From positions 10,719,768 through 10,783,767 of the forward strand of contig NC_081337.1 in NCBI RefSeq assembly GCF_022539665.2: DNA of 64,000 nt, in the 5' to 3' direction. The notes under the pieces were generated by a model. That model saw only the letters and a program-made list of their open reading frames with translations, was not told the DNA's origin and did not search any database. The position numbers were made by a program, and so were the translations under genes. Positions 40,037-53,568 of the stretch are shown here, piece after piece. The first letter of the stretch is position 1. Each line of letters starts with the position of its first letter. Source of the DNA: Daphnia carinata. Its lineage: Eukaryota > Arthropoda > Branchiopoda > Diplostraca > Daphniidae.

Positions 40037-40042
40037 TTTATT
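40037..40042 (-). terminator. Poly(A) signal AATAAA for mRpL54
   Basis: AATAAA on the minus strand, 41 nt past the mRpL54 stop codon, at a normal distance for cleavage and polyadenylation. Confidence 0.6.
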
Positions 40043-40082
40043 TGAAAATCAACATGAAAGTCTAAAATACTTGGGGCTATTT

Positions 40083-40630
40083 TCAGTATTTCCTCAGCTT
40101 CATTAAACGGGATTGTCTCTGAATATTAAGTTTCCTGAGCCGTCTCCAATACTGGATACTGTTTTGGTCCATTTCTTCCAATGGAGGAGGTTTAGCTTTA
40201 AGAAAATTTCATCTATGAGCAAACATGTAAATTATAAGCATCATGACAAATTCAGCATACTTAGTCTTAGTGACCACAGCCAGTCGGGATATTCACTGTC
40301 TGGCTTCAACTCAACATCTTGACCCTGTTTTAAGATATTGCTACCACATACATATTTGACAAGTTTTTCTGGATCTGTTTCAACCGGTAACACTATCTTT
40401 TCTGCAACGGGGCCCAATTTTCCGAGTTTGCCGGCCTTTTTAGATCCCAATCCAGCCACTGTAAGACAGTTTTAAATTAATGTCTCCCATGATGATATTA
40501 ATATGTAAAATTCTATACTACCTCCAGATGGTTTCGCAAAATCAGCTTTTTGAATATTCCACATGCATGGTGCTAAATTACGATAGAATAGTTTCGCAGA
40601 TGCACTTCTTACCCACGTTATTGCCGCCAT
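40083..40630 (-). CDS. mRpL54: Mitochondrial large-subunit ribosomal protein mL54
   Basis: Structural protein of the mitochondrial ribosome large subunit. Three exons: 40630-40522, 40458-40261, 40195-40083, totalling 420 nt (139 aa), with phase 1 at both junctions. The N-terminus is basic/hydrophobic with Arg and Trp, as expected for a mitochondrial import signal. The family signature is clear: YVCGSNILKQGQDV, then LKPDSEYPDWLWSL, then a basic C-terminus with YWRRLRK and SRLMKLRK. Length matches animal mL54 (about 135-140 aa). The third exon uses the AG at 40196-40197, because an upstream AG would bring in a stop. It is divergently paired with mRpS27, with 150 bp between the two ATGs, suggesting shared control of two mitoribosome genes. 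Confidence 0.92.
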
Positions 40631-40780
40631 GATGTCGGCGGGTGAATAATAATATGCGAACCTCCGTTTGAAAAATATCCGTCGTTAGATGGCGTTTGAA
40701 AATTCTAGCAGACGTCTTCTTTTATTACAGTTAGTTGTCGAAAAAAAAAGACATTTCCACGTTGTTTTCAATCACTTTCC
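40631..40780. promoter_or_regulatory. Shared bidirectional promoter of mRpL54 and mRpS27
   Basis: Only 150 bp separate the start codons of two divergent mitochondrial ribosomal protein genes, so both core promoters and both leaders must lie here. I see no TATA box and no DRE (TATCGATA). The region contains a GACGTC palindrome near 40711. Confidence 0.7.
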
Positions 40781-42445
40781 ATGGCTGGAAAAGGATTCAT
40801 TTTGAAGTCCTTGTTGCGCACCCGCTCACAAAACTTCCAAAGAATATGTAAAAGGAGTTTACGATTGCCTCAATTCTAGCTTTAATAGAAACTCGTGTTT
40901 TGCTATGTTGCCCTAGGTCTCCGTACATTTCTTACCGATGCCTACAAATGTGATGCTGAATGGAAGGGTAGACTAAACAATCCATTGCTTGAAAAATTAA
41001 AAAGTGGTAAGCCTTCATCAGATGTTTCTTTTAAATTATGTTAATTCGTTTTACTTATGTTTAGAAAATTTCTATGGGGAGTTGTTAAAAAAATTCCAGA
41101 ATGATGGCAAAGCCAGTCCCATTGATGTTGATTTGGTTTGCAAAAACATATAAAATTTCATTATTACTCATGCTTTAGACAACCTCTTTCATTCAGTTCT
41201 CCACTTTTGTCTTGAATGAACTTCATCTTGAAGATTTAGAAACTGTAACCAAAAAATTCAGAAGGTGTCCCAACACTGTTCATGCCCTGCCATCCACCAG
41301 CCATTCAGTGATCAGAACATATTTCGAATTCAAGAACACAGACACCTTGATGAGGATGGTTGATGATCGTCTGAATTATGGGTTATTTCTAGATTACTAT
41401 CTGAGCAATTTGCTGATGGATTCATTCCTCAAGGAAGATAATTTCCGTGGTACTTGGCCCATCCTTTGTTATTTTTATTGTTACTTTATTTGTTTATTAT
41501 TATCTTCTTATACTATGTACTATTGTTTCAGATGCTGCCAAAATTGCAATTCAGCTGATGCTGCAGGAAGAATTTGACCACCCTATTGCAAGCCACCTTG
41601 CCTTGTACTCTTGTTATGGATATCTTAACAAACAGCAACCAGAACCTTGGGATCCACAACCTAAACCTAAACCAGCAGAACCTGTAGAACAAGTCAAAGT
41701 TCGAGTGGACTACATCCGTGAACCTTTCTTCGACGACCATTTTGATCTTACGCAGCCTCACCACCTCATCGGCAAAACATTAGTTGGATTCGGAAAGCAC
41801 TTGTTACGACAATCGCCAGATTCAGTTGCTTATACGTCTCTTTTGTTGGGATGGACACTCTTTGAAAAACATGACAAGGTCATCGAGACACTTGATACTA
41901 TTCTGGGATCATCATCGAAGCCTTATTTATTTAAAGAAGGATTGGATCGATGTAAGAAGACAGTTCACGAGTGGTCAAACCCACCAGAGGGATTTCTGGA
42001 TAACTACAATTCCCGCATCCATCAGCTAGAAGTCGGGGGTTTCGTCGTTCATGATAATGTTAGTGACATATTGAGGCAGCGGATCAACGAAGCTGTCAGC
42101 AAACATGAGAACGACGATATTCAGCATCAAAAAGAACGTTATAGGTTGTGGGAGCGGCAAAGGGAAGAAGAAATCCAAAGACAAGCCCAGGCTATTGAAC
42201 GCCGAAAACGCCTGGCTATTCTGGAAGCTAAGAAAAAGGATTTAAAAGAAAAAGAAGAGCAGCTTTATTTCTTCGACAATCTCGATGAATGGGAGTTGCG
42301 ACACGAGGAAAAACTGTTACAGAAAGAAATGCTTCTAAAGGAAGAAGAGAGTCGAGGCAGGAAAGTCAGTGCCAAATTGCAGCGTCAAGCAGAAGAAGAT
42401 GCATACTACCCACCAGAAATAACAGCAGTTAGAAAGCAAAAATAG
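40781..42445 (+). CDS. mRpS27: Mitochondrial small-subunit ribosomal protein mS27
   Basis: Mitoribosome small-subunit protein of the mS27 (MRPS27) family, which is built from pentatricopeptide-like helical pairs. Five exons: 40781-40847, 40917-41006, 41065-41135, 41197-41449, 41532-42445; 1395 nt, 464 aa. The N-terminus has Lys/Arg and no acidic residues, as for an import presequence. Family blocks seen are AYKCDAEWKGRL, NYGLFLDYYL, DAAKIAIQLMLQEEF and SLLLGWTLF. The C-terminal third is a long charged coiled coil rich in Glu, Lys, Arg and Gln, longer than I expect from the human protein (414 aa). Introns are 58-82 bp. An AATAAA follows 84 nt after the stop, and the gene converges on KLHDC4. 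Confidence 0.93.
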
Positions 42446-42529
42446 GAAATAAGTTCACATGTCTTAATCTCACCTCAAGTCGTTATTCGAAATAATAGTC
42501 ATTGACTGTAATAACAACTCAGTCTGATA

Positions 42530-42535
42530 AATAAA
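42530..42535 (+). terminator. Poly(A) signal AATAAA for mRpS27
   Basis: AATAAA on the plus strand, 84 nt after the mRpS27 stop codon. Confidence 0.65.
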
Positions 42536-42752
42536 GATTCATGTCTTTGATTTGTATAAGTCAATCTGGTATTTCATTTACCCTGTCTATTACCGTACTT
42601 CTCCACACCTAAGTTTTCCGTTGTAGTACCGTAACTCTTTTCATTTTCGAAAAGTGTAGTTCATCTTTTCCATCAATTAGCCATTCATTCAGATAGTTTT
42701 ACAAACGTGTGGGTAGCAAGACTGTAACAAAAGTATAAAAACAATCTTACTT

Positions 42753-44967
<2,215 letters not shown>

Positions 44968-45395
44968 GATCGCCACTTATAATATCACTGTTAGTAGGTT
45001 TTCTTTAGCTTCTGACAAGTACAATCATGAAACGGACCGACGAACGTCAACAGATGAATTTGGGAGCTCACAAAGTGAAACAGTCAACCACGTTTTCCGT
45101 TCGTCGTCTGCTCTCATATGTCAGAATTTAAACACGACGTTGCCAACGGTTTCAGTTGTCAGGAACACGCACGGATGCCGTTTCACGGTTTCAGAAAAAA
45201 CGTGAAAACTGCGCCCGAATTAAGGAGGCTCTTATATAGCATGATTAAAATTAAAGCATGGAACTATATCGGTATTTACTTGCAAAGTAGCTGTCCTTAC
45301 AAGAACGGTACGGGACCAAACTATTTGCGCGAACAAAACCGAATACAAATTGAAATCATACAAATTTATATAAAACAGTATAAAACGCAGAAGCC
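44968..45395. other. Intergenic: KLHDC4 promoter and RNF146 3' end
   Basis: About 430 bp between the KLHDC4 start codon and the RNF146 poly(A) signal. It should hold the KLHDC4 promoter. I see no TATA box. Plus-strand frames of 113 and 138 codons cross it but show no family signature. Confidence 0.5.
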
Positions 45396-45401
45396 TTTAT
45401 T
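45396..45401 (-). terminator. Poly(A) signal AATAAA for RNF146
   Basis: AATAAA on the minus strand, about 240 nt after the stop of the long RNF146 form. Confidence 0.5.
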
Positions 45402-45641
45402 TAAGAAATTCACTCATCCTACAAGAATTTGTCGAACGAGAAACGAACTGCACAGAGAACGAGAGATAGCCCTTTTGCTGGATATTGCAAATTTTAGATA
45501 CAGCACAGAGTTAAAAGGTTGTGGAGATTTTTAAAAATAGGTCTCCATCAGTATTTTCCAGGACGCATGATTGAGTAAGGCAGGGAGAATCGTCAACTAG
45601 CGTCAAAGAACGCAAAAAAGGAGTAGGATAAGACTGCGCGA

Positions 45642-47252
45642 TTAACTGATGATTACTTCTTCTTCATCATCTGAAGAGCTATCTTCACTTGGCCACAAGT
45701 CGTCTTGCGTATGGTCATGTAAACCATTTCTTTCTTCATCCATATTGTAATAGATGACCATGTTGTCCAATCTGGAAAGCGGCGGGGTAAATCGATCCCC
45801 ATCATGCAGTCTCAAACGTTCAATTTCTTCAACAGCTCGTCGAAGACGTCGCCTCTCCCGTTCTTGCCATCGAGAATAATTTGACAGCGTTTCAGTAATC
45901 GCCTCTTGATCAGAAATTGATTCCGGTGCTGGTGATGGAGGGCTACGTGGTGTTTGAGGGGTCTGTGGAGTTTGAGGAGTGTTGGATGGAGCTTGAGGCG
46001 TTTGGCTAGGAGATAAACAGTTAGAAACGAGAGCTGCTCGACTGGCAGCAACTGAAAGAAGATCTAACGACGCCGTAGGTCCGTTTTCAGACTCGTCATT
46101 CGGTTCCAGTCGTAATCCAGCAACTCCTTTCTTCGGTATTGAAGCTAGATCCCGTTTAATTCGCCTACGTCGCGAAGGTTCCGTTTTTCTGGATTGGAAC
46201 ATCTGGTCAAAATCGATCATATAGAGAAATCCTGCAATCAACAACTCGCAAATGCGTTGTGACCGCTTGTAGGCACATTCCAACTCGAAGCTGGTTCGTT
46301 CGTCATATTGCCACCAACCTAAAAGTGCGAGAAAAGCTAATAACTAAAAGTTTCTCGGATATTCTTGTTTACTATAAAGCCGTACCGAGTTCTGTATTAG
46401 TTAAAGATTTTGTATATGGAGAGCACTTTGATCGAATACGACAATATTAAAAATTTTAAATATTTTCTTAGTTAAATTTTATACAAGAAATTTCACAAGC
46501 GAATCCCTGCAACGCCAAGTTTCGGAATAGAAGCGTCGCCTCTTTTTATTTTGCGCGTTCTTCCCGCTCTATGCTTTGGGTATTGAATCAGTTGCAGGAA
46601 ATCAATAACATAACTGGCTCCGGCAATGACCAATTCAACTGTTTTCTCCCCATGTTTGTACATCTGTTCAAGATCGGCAGCGGTGCGGTCGTCGTATTGC
46701 CACCAGCCTTAGAGGTCCGTTGGAATTAAAAGGTATGTCGAGGTGTCCATTTTAATACTAATTCATTTTAGCTAAAAAATTGCTAGAAAAATAATCAAGT
46801 CAATTACCGTTTCTTCCTTCATAAAACCACTGGTATCCATCTTCTAAGGTTGACTCTTTTTCCAATTGAGTTCGATCAAGTAATTGCGGGTGGAGGAGAA
46901 AATCAGCGGGAATCTCTTGGCGACACATGGCGCATCTTTTCGACTGGAAAGCCACACCTTTCACACAGAGATAGCAGAAGATATGTGTACAAGGCAGCTT
47001 CACAGGATGAATGCAGGTTTGAAGGCAGACAGCACATTCTATCACGGTACTGCTATTGTCTCCCTTGTCAATGGAGAAATCTTCTGTTTTGCCACTTGCA
47101 CTGCATTCAGTCAGTTTCAGTGATGTGGCAGTAGGATTGTTTGACAAATCTTCTTGGCTATTTTGTAATGATGCATTTTCGCTAGTTGCTCTTGGGCTTA
47201 TTCTGTGTATTCTTGTGTATCGGTCTCCAGAAGCAGTGTCTGTTTCGGACAT
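45642..47252 (-). CDS. RNF146: E3 ubiquitin ligase RNF146 (Iduna), long form
   Basis: PAR-dependent RING E3 ligase: in this family the WWE domain binds iso-ADP-ribose in poly(ADP-ribose), and the ligase marks PARylated proteins such as axin. The long form joins 47252-46808 (phase 1) to 46318-45642; 1122 nt, 373 aa. C3HC4 RING ligands are C73, C76, C88, H90, C93, C96, C107 and C110. [13 protein letters not shown] linker runs straight into the WWE ([31 protein letters not shown]), then the family motif [12 protein letters not shown]. The tail has a Pro/Thr/Gln repeat (TPQ units), an Arg/Glu helix and an acidic Ser/Asp end. A second WWE exon sits in the intron and is listed separately. Upstream lies the AUTS2-like gene, downstream KLHDC4, all on the same strand. 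Confidence 0.93.
46493..46707 (-). CDS. RNF146: Alternative WWE-domain terminal exon of RNF146
   Basis: A duplicate of the WWE part of the downstream exon. The AG acceptor precedes GC TGG TGG, the same phase as the downstream copy (GT TGG TGG), so exon 1 (ending at 46808) can splice to either. It encodes a 71-residue block that aligns without gaps to the main copy. By my hand count 40 of 71 positions are identical, including GWWQYD, IAG, IDF, IKR and SIPK-GVAG-RL. It then stops with TGA at 46495-46493. The predicted short protein is 219 aa with RING and WWE but no C-terminal tail. It keeps QY where the main copy has QS. No in-frame way of including both copies exists. No AATAAA is visible before the next exon, so its transcript end is unknown. 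Confidence 0.75.
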
Positions 47253-48600
47253 GTTGTTCTAATAAAAAACAGTAAAGATATAAATGTTGGCTATAATAAC
47301 AATGTGTGCCAGCTCTTGACTATACATAAATTTCATTGTACTATTCTAGTTGAACATAAGTTACGTGGTTTTTAAATAAGCCTTTATAACGTTGTTGCTT
47401 ACATAGAAACAACGTTGAATACGTAAAGAACATTCTTGAATCTAGCTATTTACGGGATGAGGAGTGAAAGTGAAATGAACGGAACGCTAATTAATGCGAG
47501 CTACTAAAAGACATTTTACCTTCTTGAAACTAGTGTTTATTGGAAATATTTGGTTCGACTGCGAATAAAAGTGACACTCATAGAAGCTGTAAGACTACGG
47601 GGTTCAGGAATATTTTTAATTCCCCGATTAAATTGCACACGACGTGGAAATTCGTGCAGCCATCTTGTCATCTCAAGCTTTATGTACTATGTGTAAACAG
47701 TAATAAACAGCTGAATACGCACTTGCTACCGCGCAATGTTGCCAAGTTTCAGAATAAGACTTTCGGATCAGCATGTCCGGAATGCCGGATGTCCCAGATA
47801 AACTCTTTCACGTGAAATCGAAAAGGTATTCAGACAGCGGCTAATCGCCCATCCAGCGAATCCTTTGCAAGCGACGATTTTTAAAAGGACAAAACACAGA
47901 ATATGTGCTGAATATCGCTTTAATAGTTTGTATAATATAAAGACAAAATTGCTCGACACGTCACATAAATCATTCGTGGGAGGGTTAGGGGTCGAAAGAT
48001 TCAACAATACATCGAATTTTTTTACGAGACACGAGACACAACAGAGACGCGCGCCGCATAGAGAGAAATCGAAGAGGGGGAGAACTGAAATAAATAGAAC
48101 CTTATGAGGAAAACAAAAGAAAAATACATTCAAGGCAGAGGACGAAAATGTACAGCAAAGGTCCACTAATGTGCCGTAATATCTCAATACAAAATAGACA
48201 GATGCTCCTTCGTTTTTTTTTTCGAAAAGAATTTTCCAAAATTATCTAAAGGGAAAGAAACGGAAGAAAACTAAAAAAAAAAAAAAAATACATGTCTACA
48301 CAAGTCGAACTTTTTATATAGTCAGATCTAACGCACATGAGAGGAAATAGGGCAGGAAGATTGGCATGTGTGACGAAGAGTGAGCGAAAAATCGTTTGCA
48401 CCGAAAAAATGAGGTTCATAACGCCACTCGTTCGTCGAATCAAACACTGGAATTCCTTCACACAAAAGAAATAGAGGAGAGACAAGAGAAGCGATGGCAA
48501 GACGCAAGGAGAGCGTTTTTGAGTTTTTTTTTTTTTTTTTTTTTTTTTTGAAAGAGATATTATGATGATGTATATAGGATTCACTGCACTTGTGCTATTG
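47253..48600. other. 3' untranslated region of the AUTS2-like gene and RNF146 promoter
   Basis: About 1.35 kb between the AUTS2-like stop and the RNF146 start. Most of the right half is probably 3' UTR, with A and T runs near 48273-48288 and 48525-48549. The left 300 bp should carry the RNF146 promoter. A minus-strand AATAAA at 47536-47541 is the best poly(A) candidate. I found no open frame with a recognisable domain. Confidence 0.5.
47536..47541 (-). terminator. Possible poly(A) signal of the AUTS2-like gene
   Basis: AATAAA on the minus strand, about 1.06 kb after the stop codon and 284 bp before the next gene's start. The position is plausible, but the long distance leaves room for an unseen variant signal nearer the stop. 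Confidence 0.3.
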
Positions 48601-51600
48601 CTACCGCGACTGGGGATCGTCTTTGCGAGGATACGCATCCAGCGGATTATAGGGCGCCAGGCCAGGAGGAGGGTGCGGCGACGTCAAATCCATCAGTGGA
48701 CGTCCCACTCCCGAAGGAGGCGTATTGTTGGAGGGCGGTCGGGCGCCAGCCATCGACGAACCGAGTGGTGGGAGCAGGTGATGCGGATTCATCATCGGGG
48801 ATGGCGACGACATCGAATACGGTAGACCAAGACCGGACGGCATTAGGCCCATGTGAGTCCGACCGAGCGAAGCCAGCGCCGACGAGCCCGGCAGTGATGT
48901 CGGTGGTTGTCCTGGTGGCGGAGGCGTCCGTTTACCGCCGGGAGGTAACAACGACTGAGGCAACATCGACAATGGTCCCATGCCACCGCCTAGTCCAGGA
49001 CCTAACAACGCGCCAGGACCAAGAGGTGGAAACGGATACGATGTTGAAGTGGGTGGATAGAGAGGCGGTCCTCCACCCATCCCTGGAAGGGGTCCAAAGC
49101 GATCACTCTGCTGTCCGTATGCTCCACTCGGTTGCCCAGCTAAGGAATAGGATGCAGCCATAGGATGGCCAAGGTGAGGTGGCATAGATAATCCATCTCT
49201 ATATCGGTCGGGAGGAAGTCCAGGCAATCCGTAGGAAGGGGGTGTCCCATATCCATGCAATCCTGGTCCAGCTAACCCTAAATGATTCGCGGCACCAAGG
49301 TTTCTATGAAATTGCAATTCACGATCCATGCTCTCTCGTAAGGGATCCATTCCTCGCAGAACGTCTCTGAAAGGATCAAATGAACCGGGGTTGTATCCGT
49401 GAATTGGCGCGTGTAGTCCCATACGCGATCGGTCTAGCATATTGGCCGACATCTGCATCCCGGTATGAAACGATAGCGGAGGTAAGTTGCTGGACATGGA
49501 CGAGGCGTTGGATTTGGACGACTGGTCGGATTTGGACGGTCCGCCATTGGAGGGATGCCGTGAATGTTGATGAAGGGGAGATCTCGAGGCGTGTCTTCTT
49601 CTTTCTCGTTCTCTTTCCTCTTCCCGTTTCTTTTCACGTTCCTGCCTCTCCGCCCTTTCCCTCTCTTTTTCTCTCTCCTTCTCCCGTTCACGCTCCCGTT
49701 CTCTTTCGCGTTCCCGCTCACGCTCTCGTTCACGCTCTCTTTCGCGCTCTCGTTCCCGTTCGCGTTCACGTTCTCGCTCTCTTTCACGCTCTCGTTCTTC
49801 CTTCTTCTGTCGCTCCCTCTCTTTGGCCAGCTGATGGTTGGATATAGAAGACGCACTGTGATGAGGTGCTGCTGGTGACGAGTCGGATTTCATCGATGAG
49901 ATCGATACGCCACTCATCAACGGAGCCAGCCAAGGGGCCGCCATTGAAGAAGTGGAAGAAGAATGTGGCATTCTAGTGACAAAGCATTACAAACAGAAAA
50001 CATTAATTGGCAATTTAAAATTTAATTTTGCATAAAGATATTCTTACCTATTCCACTGGTCGGGTGCTGGGCTGTGTCTCACCCCACCTGGTGCCTGCAT
50101 CGAGTGATGAGAGGGTGGCGGTGTAGGGACGGAAGGTATACGAGGAAGGAAACCGGCTATGTTGTGGTGGGCATAACTAAAGGGTGAATTGTGCGAATTG
50201 AGCGAGCTAGACAAGGTATCAAAGCCGCCCGCAGACTTGGCATGGGTTGGATGAGGAGGTGGAGGAAGAGAATGAGACGCTGGTCCTGGAGGTGGAACTG
50301 CTGATATGCCCAGGTTCAGCTTAGGCGCCAGGTTTAAGTTCATCATTTTCTTGGGATCTGAATGCGGGTCACGTGGCTGTCTTTGCTGATTTTGGTGTAT
50401 CTCCCAAGCTATTCGTACATGCATAGCATTCCACTTTCCAGGTTTCTTTTAACGAAAATAGGAAAAACATAATGTCGCACGAGTAATAACAAGAGTTAGC
50501 ACTCAACTTGTGACATACCTTTGATGGAAGCGACAAGCTAGGGGGAGCGGTTGGAAGTGACATGCCCCCAAGATTGCTGAGAATTCCTCCAGCGTTTTGT
50601 TGTTGCCCCATTGCGGAGCTGACGCTCATGACAGATGACGGAACCGAATTCACACCATATCCAACAGAATGAGGAGGATACGGGGATGGGTTTAAACCCG
50701 GTAGGCCATGAACCATGGGGGTCATCATCGGGCTATACAACGATGAAGGATCCATTAGTTTGTTCGGACCTGATGTGGCAGAAAGAGGCGGAGGTGGAAG
50801 AAGCGGTCCCAAGTTGGGTGTTGAATTGAGGAATCTCGAGTCCAGTTCACGTCGAATCATGTATGATTCGGTGCTCATTTGCGAAATGGAAGAAGGACCT
50901 GGAGCTCTTCCAACCACCTGCATCACAACATACACAATTATCAGACACGTTTGTATGATGGTAAAAAAAAAATCTGCTTTTGTATTTACCAGAGGCAAGG
51001 CTTCCTTTCCTGGGCTCTGCCTGCCGGAAGAGCGAACTGTAGGTGAAGTACGTTTTGACCCCGGACTGGGGCTAGGGCTGTATTGCCTTGATGAGTCAGG
51101 ATGTGGCGGACGAGGCCACGTTGAAGATACTGTGAGCAAAGATTTAATGACATCATGTATCAATTTCAATAATGAATATAAAAAAGTAAACATAAAATGA
51201 AAACTGTGCTTACCTGGAGTTGGGAAAGTCGAGGTTGCAAGTGGTGGAGGTAGACTAGGTGACCTCGTCGACGAAGAGTGGCCAGGAAAGGGTAAGCTGC
51301 CCGGTCTATTTGAGTCATTATTGAACGACGATGTCCGGCTGCTAGGTCGTGATGTAATGGGCGCGGTTTCAGCGGCTGACGTTACTGGTTTAGCTGAACT
51401 GATGGGCGCGAAAGAAGCCGTAGAAAACGGAAGTCTTGCCATCGAAAACGATGGATCACTCAACGCCACAGTGGGAGCACCTAGAGAAGTGTGCTTTGGC
51501 TGAGTTAGCGGGGCGGCGACAGTAGGCGGAGACGGAGCCAGGAAAGGAGCTGGAAATCCGCTTGAAGTTGTTGAATGGCTGCTGTGATTTGATGTCGTCC

Positions 51601-53568
51601 GAACCATCGACATCGGAGGGAAGAAGGGATAAGACGAGCTGGTGCTGAACACAGAAGGAGGTGCAGAAGAGGGCAGGCTAGACGTTGGCGGGACAACGGA
51701 AGGCGCTGAGGAAAAGACCGGCCGGATGCCTGTAGAGTTGTTGGGATGGAAAGGACTGGGCGGCTTCACATAAGGGATGGGAGGTGGTGGTAACTGCGGT
51801 AACTTTTGAGACAACACTGGCGGAGCAGTCGGTGGTAGCTGCTGCTGCTGTGGCTGCTGTTGTCTTTGGCTCTCGCCTATTCTACTGCTATCCGCGATAG
51901 AGGTACGGAGAACAGGTGATGGTGGCTTGGGGTCGGTTATCGACTGAGCCGAAGTGTAGAACGGCGGAGCAACGTAGGAAAGAGGAGGACAGGTTGAAGG
52001 AGCTGTAAATTGTGGGATGGGATGAGAATTAAAGCCGCTTCTTAAAACAGGAAGCGGATTTGTCGATGGGCTGGAGGTGTGTTGAAATGTGTTTAGTGGA
52101 GATCCAGCAACCGGAGGATGTAGCGGTAACCGAGGGGAAGGTGCTGCTGGAGGTCCGTCAGGACTTGGCCCGGCACCTCCTTCCGTTGGTTGGCAGTCAG
52201 ATAATCGTGGTCCATTCTATATTATGTATAGATTCATGTTTACCGATAAGGTGGTGAACAGCCAAAGTATCAATGGACAAATACCTGAAGATGGCCAAGA
52301 GGAGCAACGGCAGTGGCTGGACGGGGACTTCCAGAAAGACCAACCCAACGTAAATTGTTGCAGTTTTCTCCTGCTGGAGTACTAGAATTGCTACTACTCG
52401 CGTTACTGCTGGTGCTGTGGCTATTGTTGGCGACACCGGCATGGCCCGGACTGAAAGAACGTTGCTTAACAGGTGCCACAAATTCGGTTGCCCGGCTACC
52501 ACCAGTTGGACTGTGGCCTCTCAATTCCTGGTGATTGTTGGCTTTCTCGAGTTCCTCACTTTCACTATCACACTAAAAAAAACGAGAAAAACAAACAGTA
52601 AGATAAGGCACGTAGAAATAAACAGAAGTAGACCCACAAGGTAGCCTCTTGAAGAGTTGCTATGTCGACTGACATCGCTGAACCTATCGATGGAAGTCGC
52701 CCGGGAATCACGAGATCCCGAGTCGATAGCCGCTTCCGGTTTAACACCAACACTATTGGTTTCAGATGGAGGACCGTTCGTGTGACTGACGGAGGGCTGC
52801 GAAGTGATGTCAAGAACGCAACGGGCTTTAATGGCTCCATTACTTCTAATGGTAGATTTTTTACTACGTTGTCCCGGGCTGGAACGGCTTCTATCTTTGG
52901 TATCCAAAGGTACCAAAGGATCGGGCAGGCATGACGTTTTCTCTGTAATCCTCACTGCATCCTAAGGATCAAAAAGAAAAACAAAACAAAAAATATTAGC
53001 TTTGATAATATAATGGGTATTTAAACAAGACAAGCAAACCTCCAAGTCCTCGTATGTTGAGAAGCTAATAATAGCAAACCCATCAATCACATCTTCTTCA
53101 TACAAGGGTTCAGCAAGCTTAGTAACAGAACCACTGCTGCTCTTGCTTTTGGATGGCTTTAAAGGCTTTTGATTGTCCTCACTGTGGGATGTTTCGCTAT
53201 CCTCATCATCATTGCTCTCATGGCACAACGGGCTAGAAAAGGCTGGGACCCGTGATGAGAAACCACCAACACTGTGTGAATTGGAATGAATGCCAACGTG
53301 TGATCCTTGAGATGAATCAACACATTCCTTCTGCTGGGCCTGTATTAAATTCAAAACAATCTCAAAATTAAAACTATGCCACCACTTATGTCCAGTACTA
53401 GACATCAATTGTCTGATTTGATGTGTACTGTATGTGACTTATTTAAAAATGGGCTTCACTAATCATCACCTGCATGTGCATGAGCTGGGCTCTCTCCCTT
53501 CTCTTATTTTGTTTGATTTGTTGTTTTGCCCGACTAGTGATGGCCCATTGTTGGTCGTTGCTGGCCAT
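48601..53568 (-). CDS. tay: AUTS2 / fibrosin / tay bridge family protein
   Basis: Nuclear regulator of the AUTS2-FBRSL-tay family; vertebrate AUTS2 works with a PCGF3/5 variant Polycomb complex. Nine exons: 53568-53470, 53339-53040, 52961-52638, 52572-52285, 52216-51214, 51129-50990, 50917-50519, 50445-50048, 49972-48601; 4323 nt, 1440 aa. Family blocks appear in the right order. EEDVIDGFAIISFSTYEDLE (about 114-133) matches the AUTS2 N-terminal EEDIIDGFA motif. GYLCDSESEE is at about 240-249. YMIRRELDSRFLNS comes before KPGKWNAMHVRIAWEIHQ (from 852), which matches the AUTS2 core. FDPFRDVLRGMDPLRE follows a long Glu-Arg tract. The rest is Pro/Ser-rich and probably disordered. The start is the ATG opening MASNDQQWAITSRAK. 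Introns are 66-130 bp. Downstream neighbour is RNF146; upstream is the Atg1 3' end. Confidence 0.9.
49592..49826 (-). repeat. Glu-Arg dipeptide repeat region in the AUTS2-like protein
   Basis: About 78 residues, mostly alternating Glu and Arg, coded with mixed synonymous codons (CGT, CGC, CGA, CGG, AGA, AGG; GAA, GAG). The protein repeat is far more regular than the DNA. It should form a single alpha-helix or highly charged extended segment. Confidence 0.85.

Noticed and set aside
48696-49163. 155-codon plus-strand frame over the AUTS2-like last exon
   Set aside because: Antisense shadow of a well-supported Pro/Gly-rich exon, with no homology signal.
49380-49847. 155-codon plus-strand frame rich in Leu, Phe, Ser and Val
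   Set aside because: Antisense translation of the Glu-Arg repeat; hydrophobicity here is an artefact of reading GAR/CGN codons backwards.
49434-49856. 140-codon minus-strand frame with Asn/Glu/Ser repeats
   Set aside because: Shifted frame of the Glu-Arg tract in the AUTS2-like exon.
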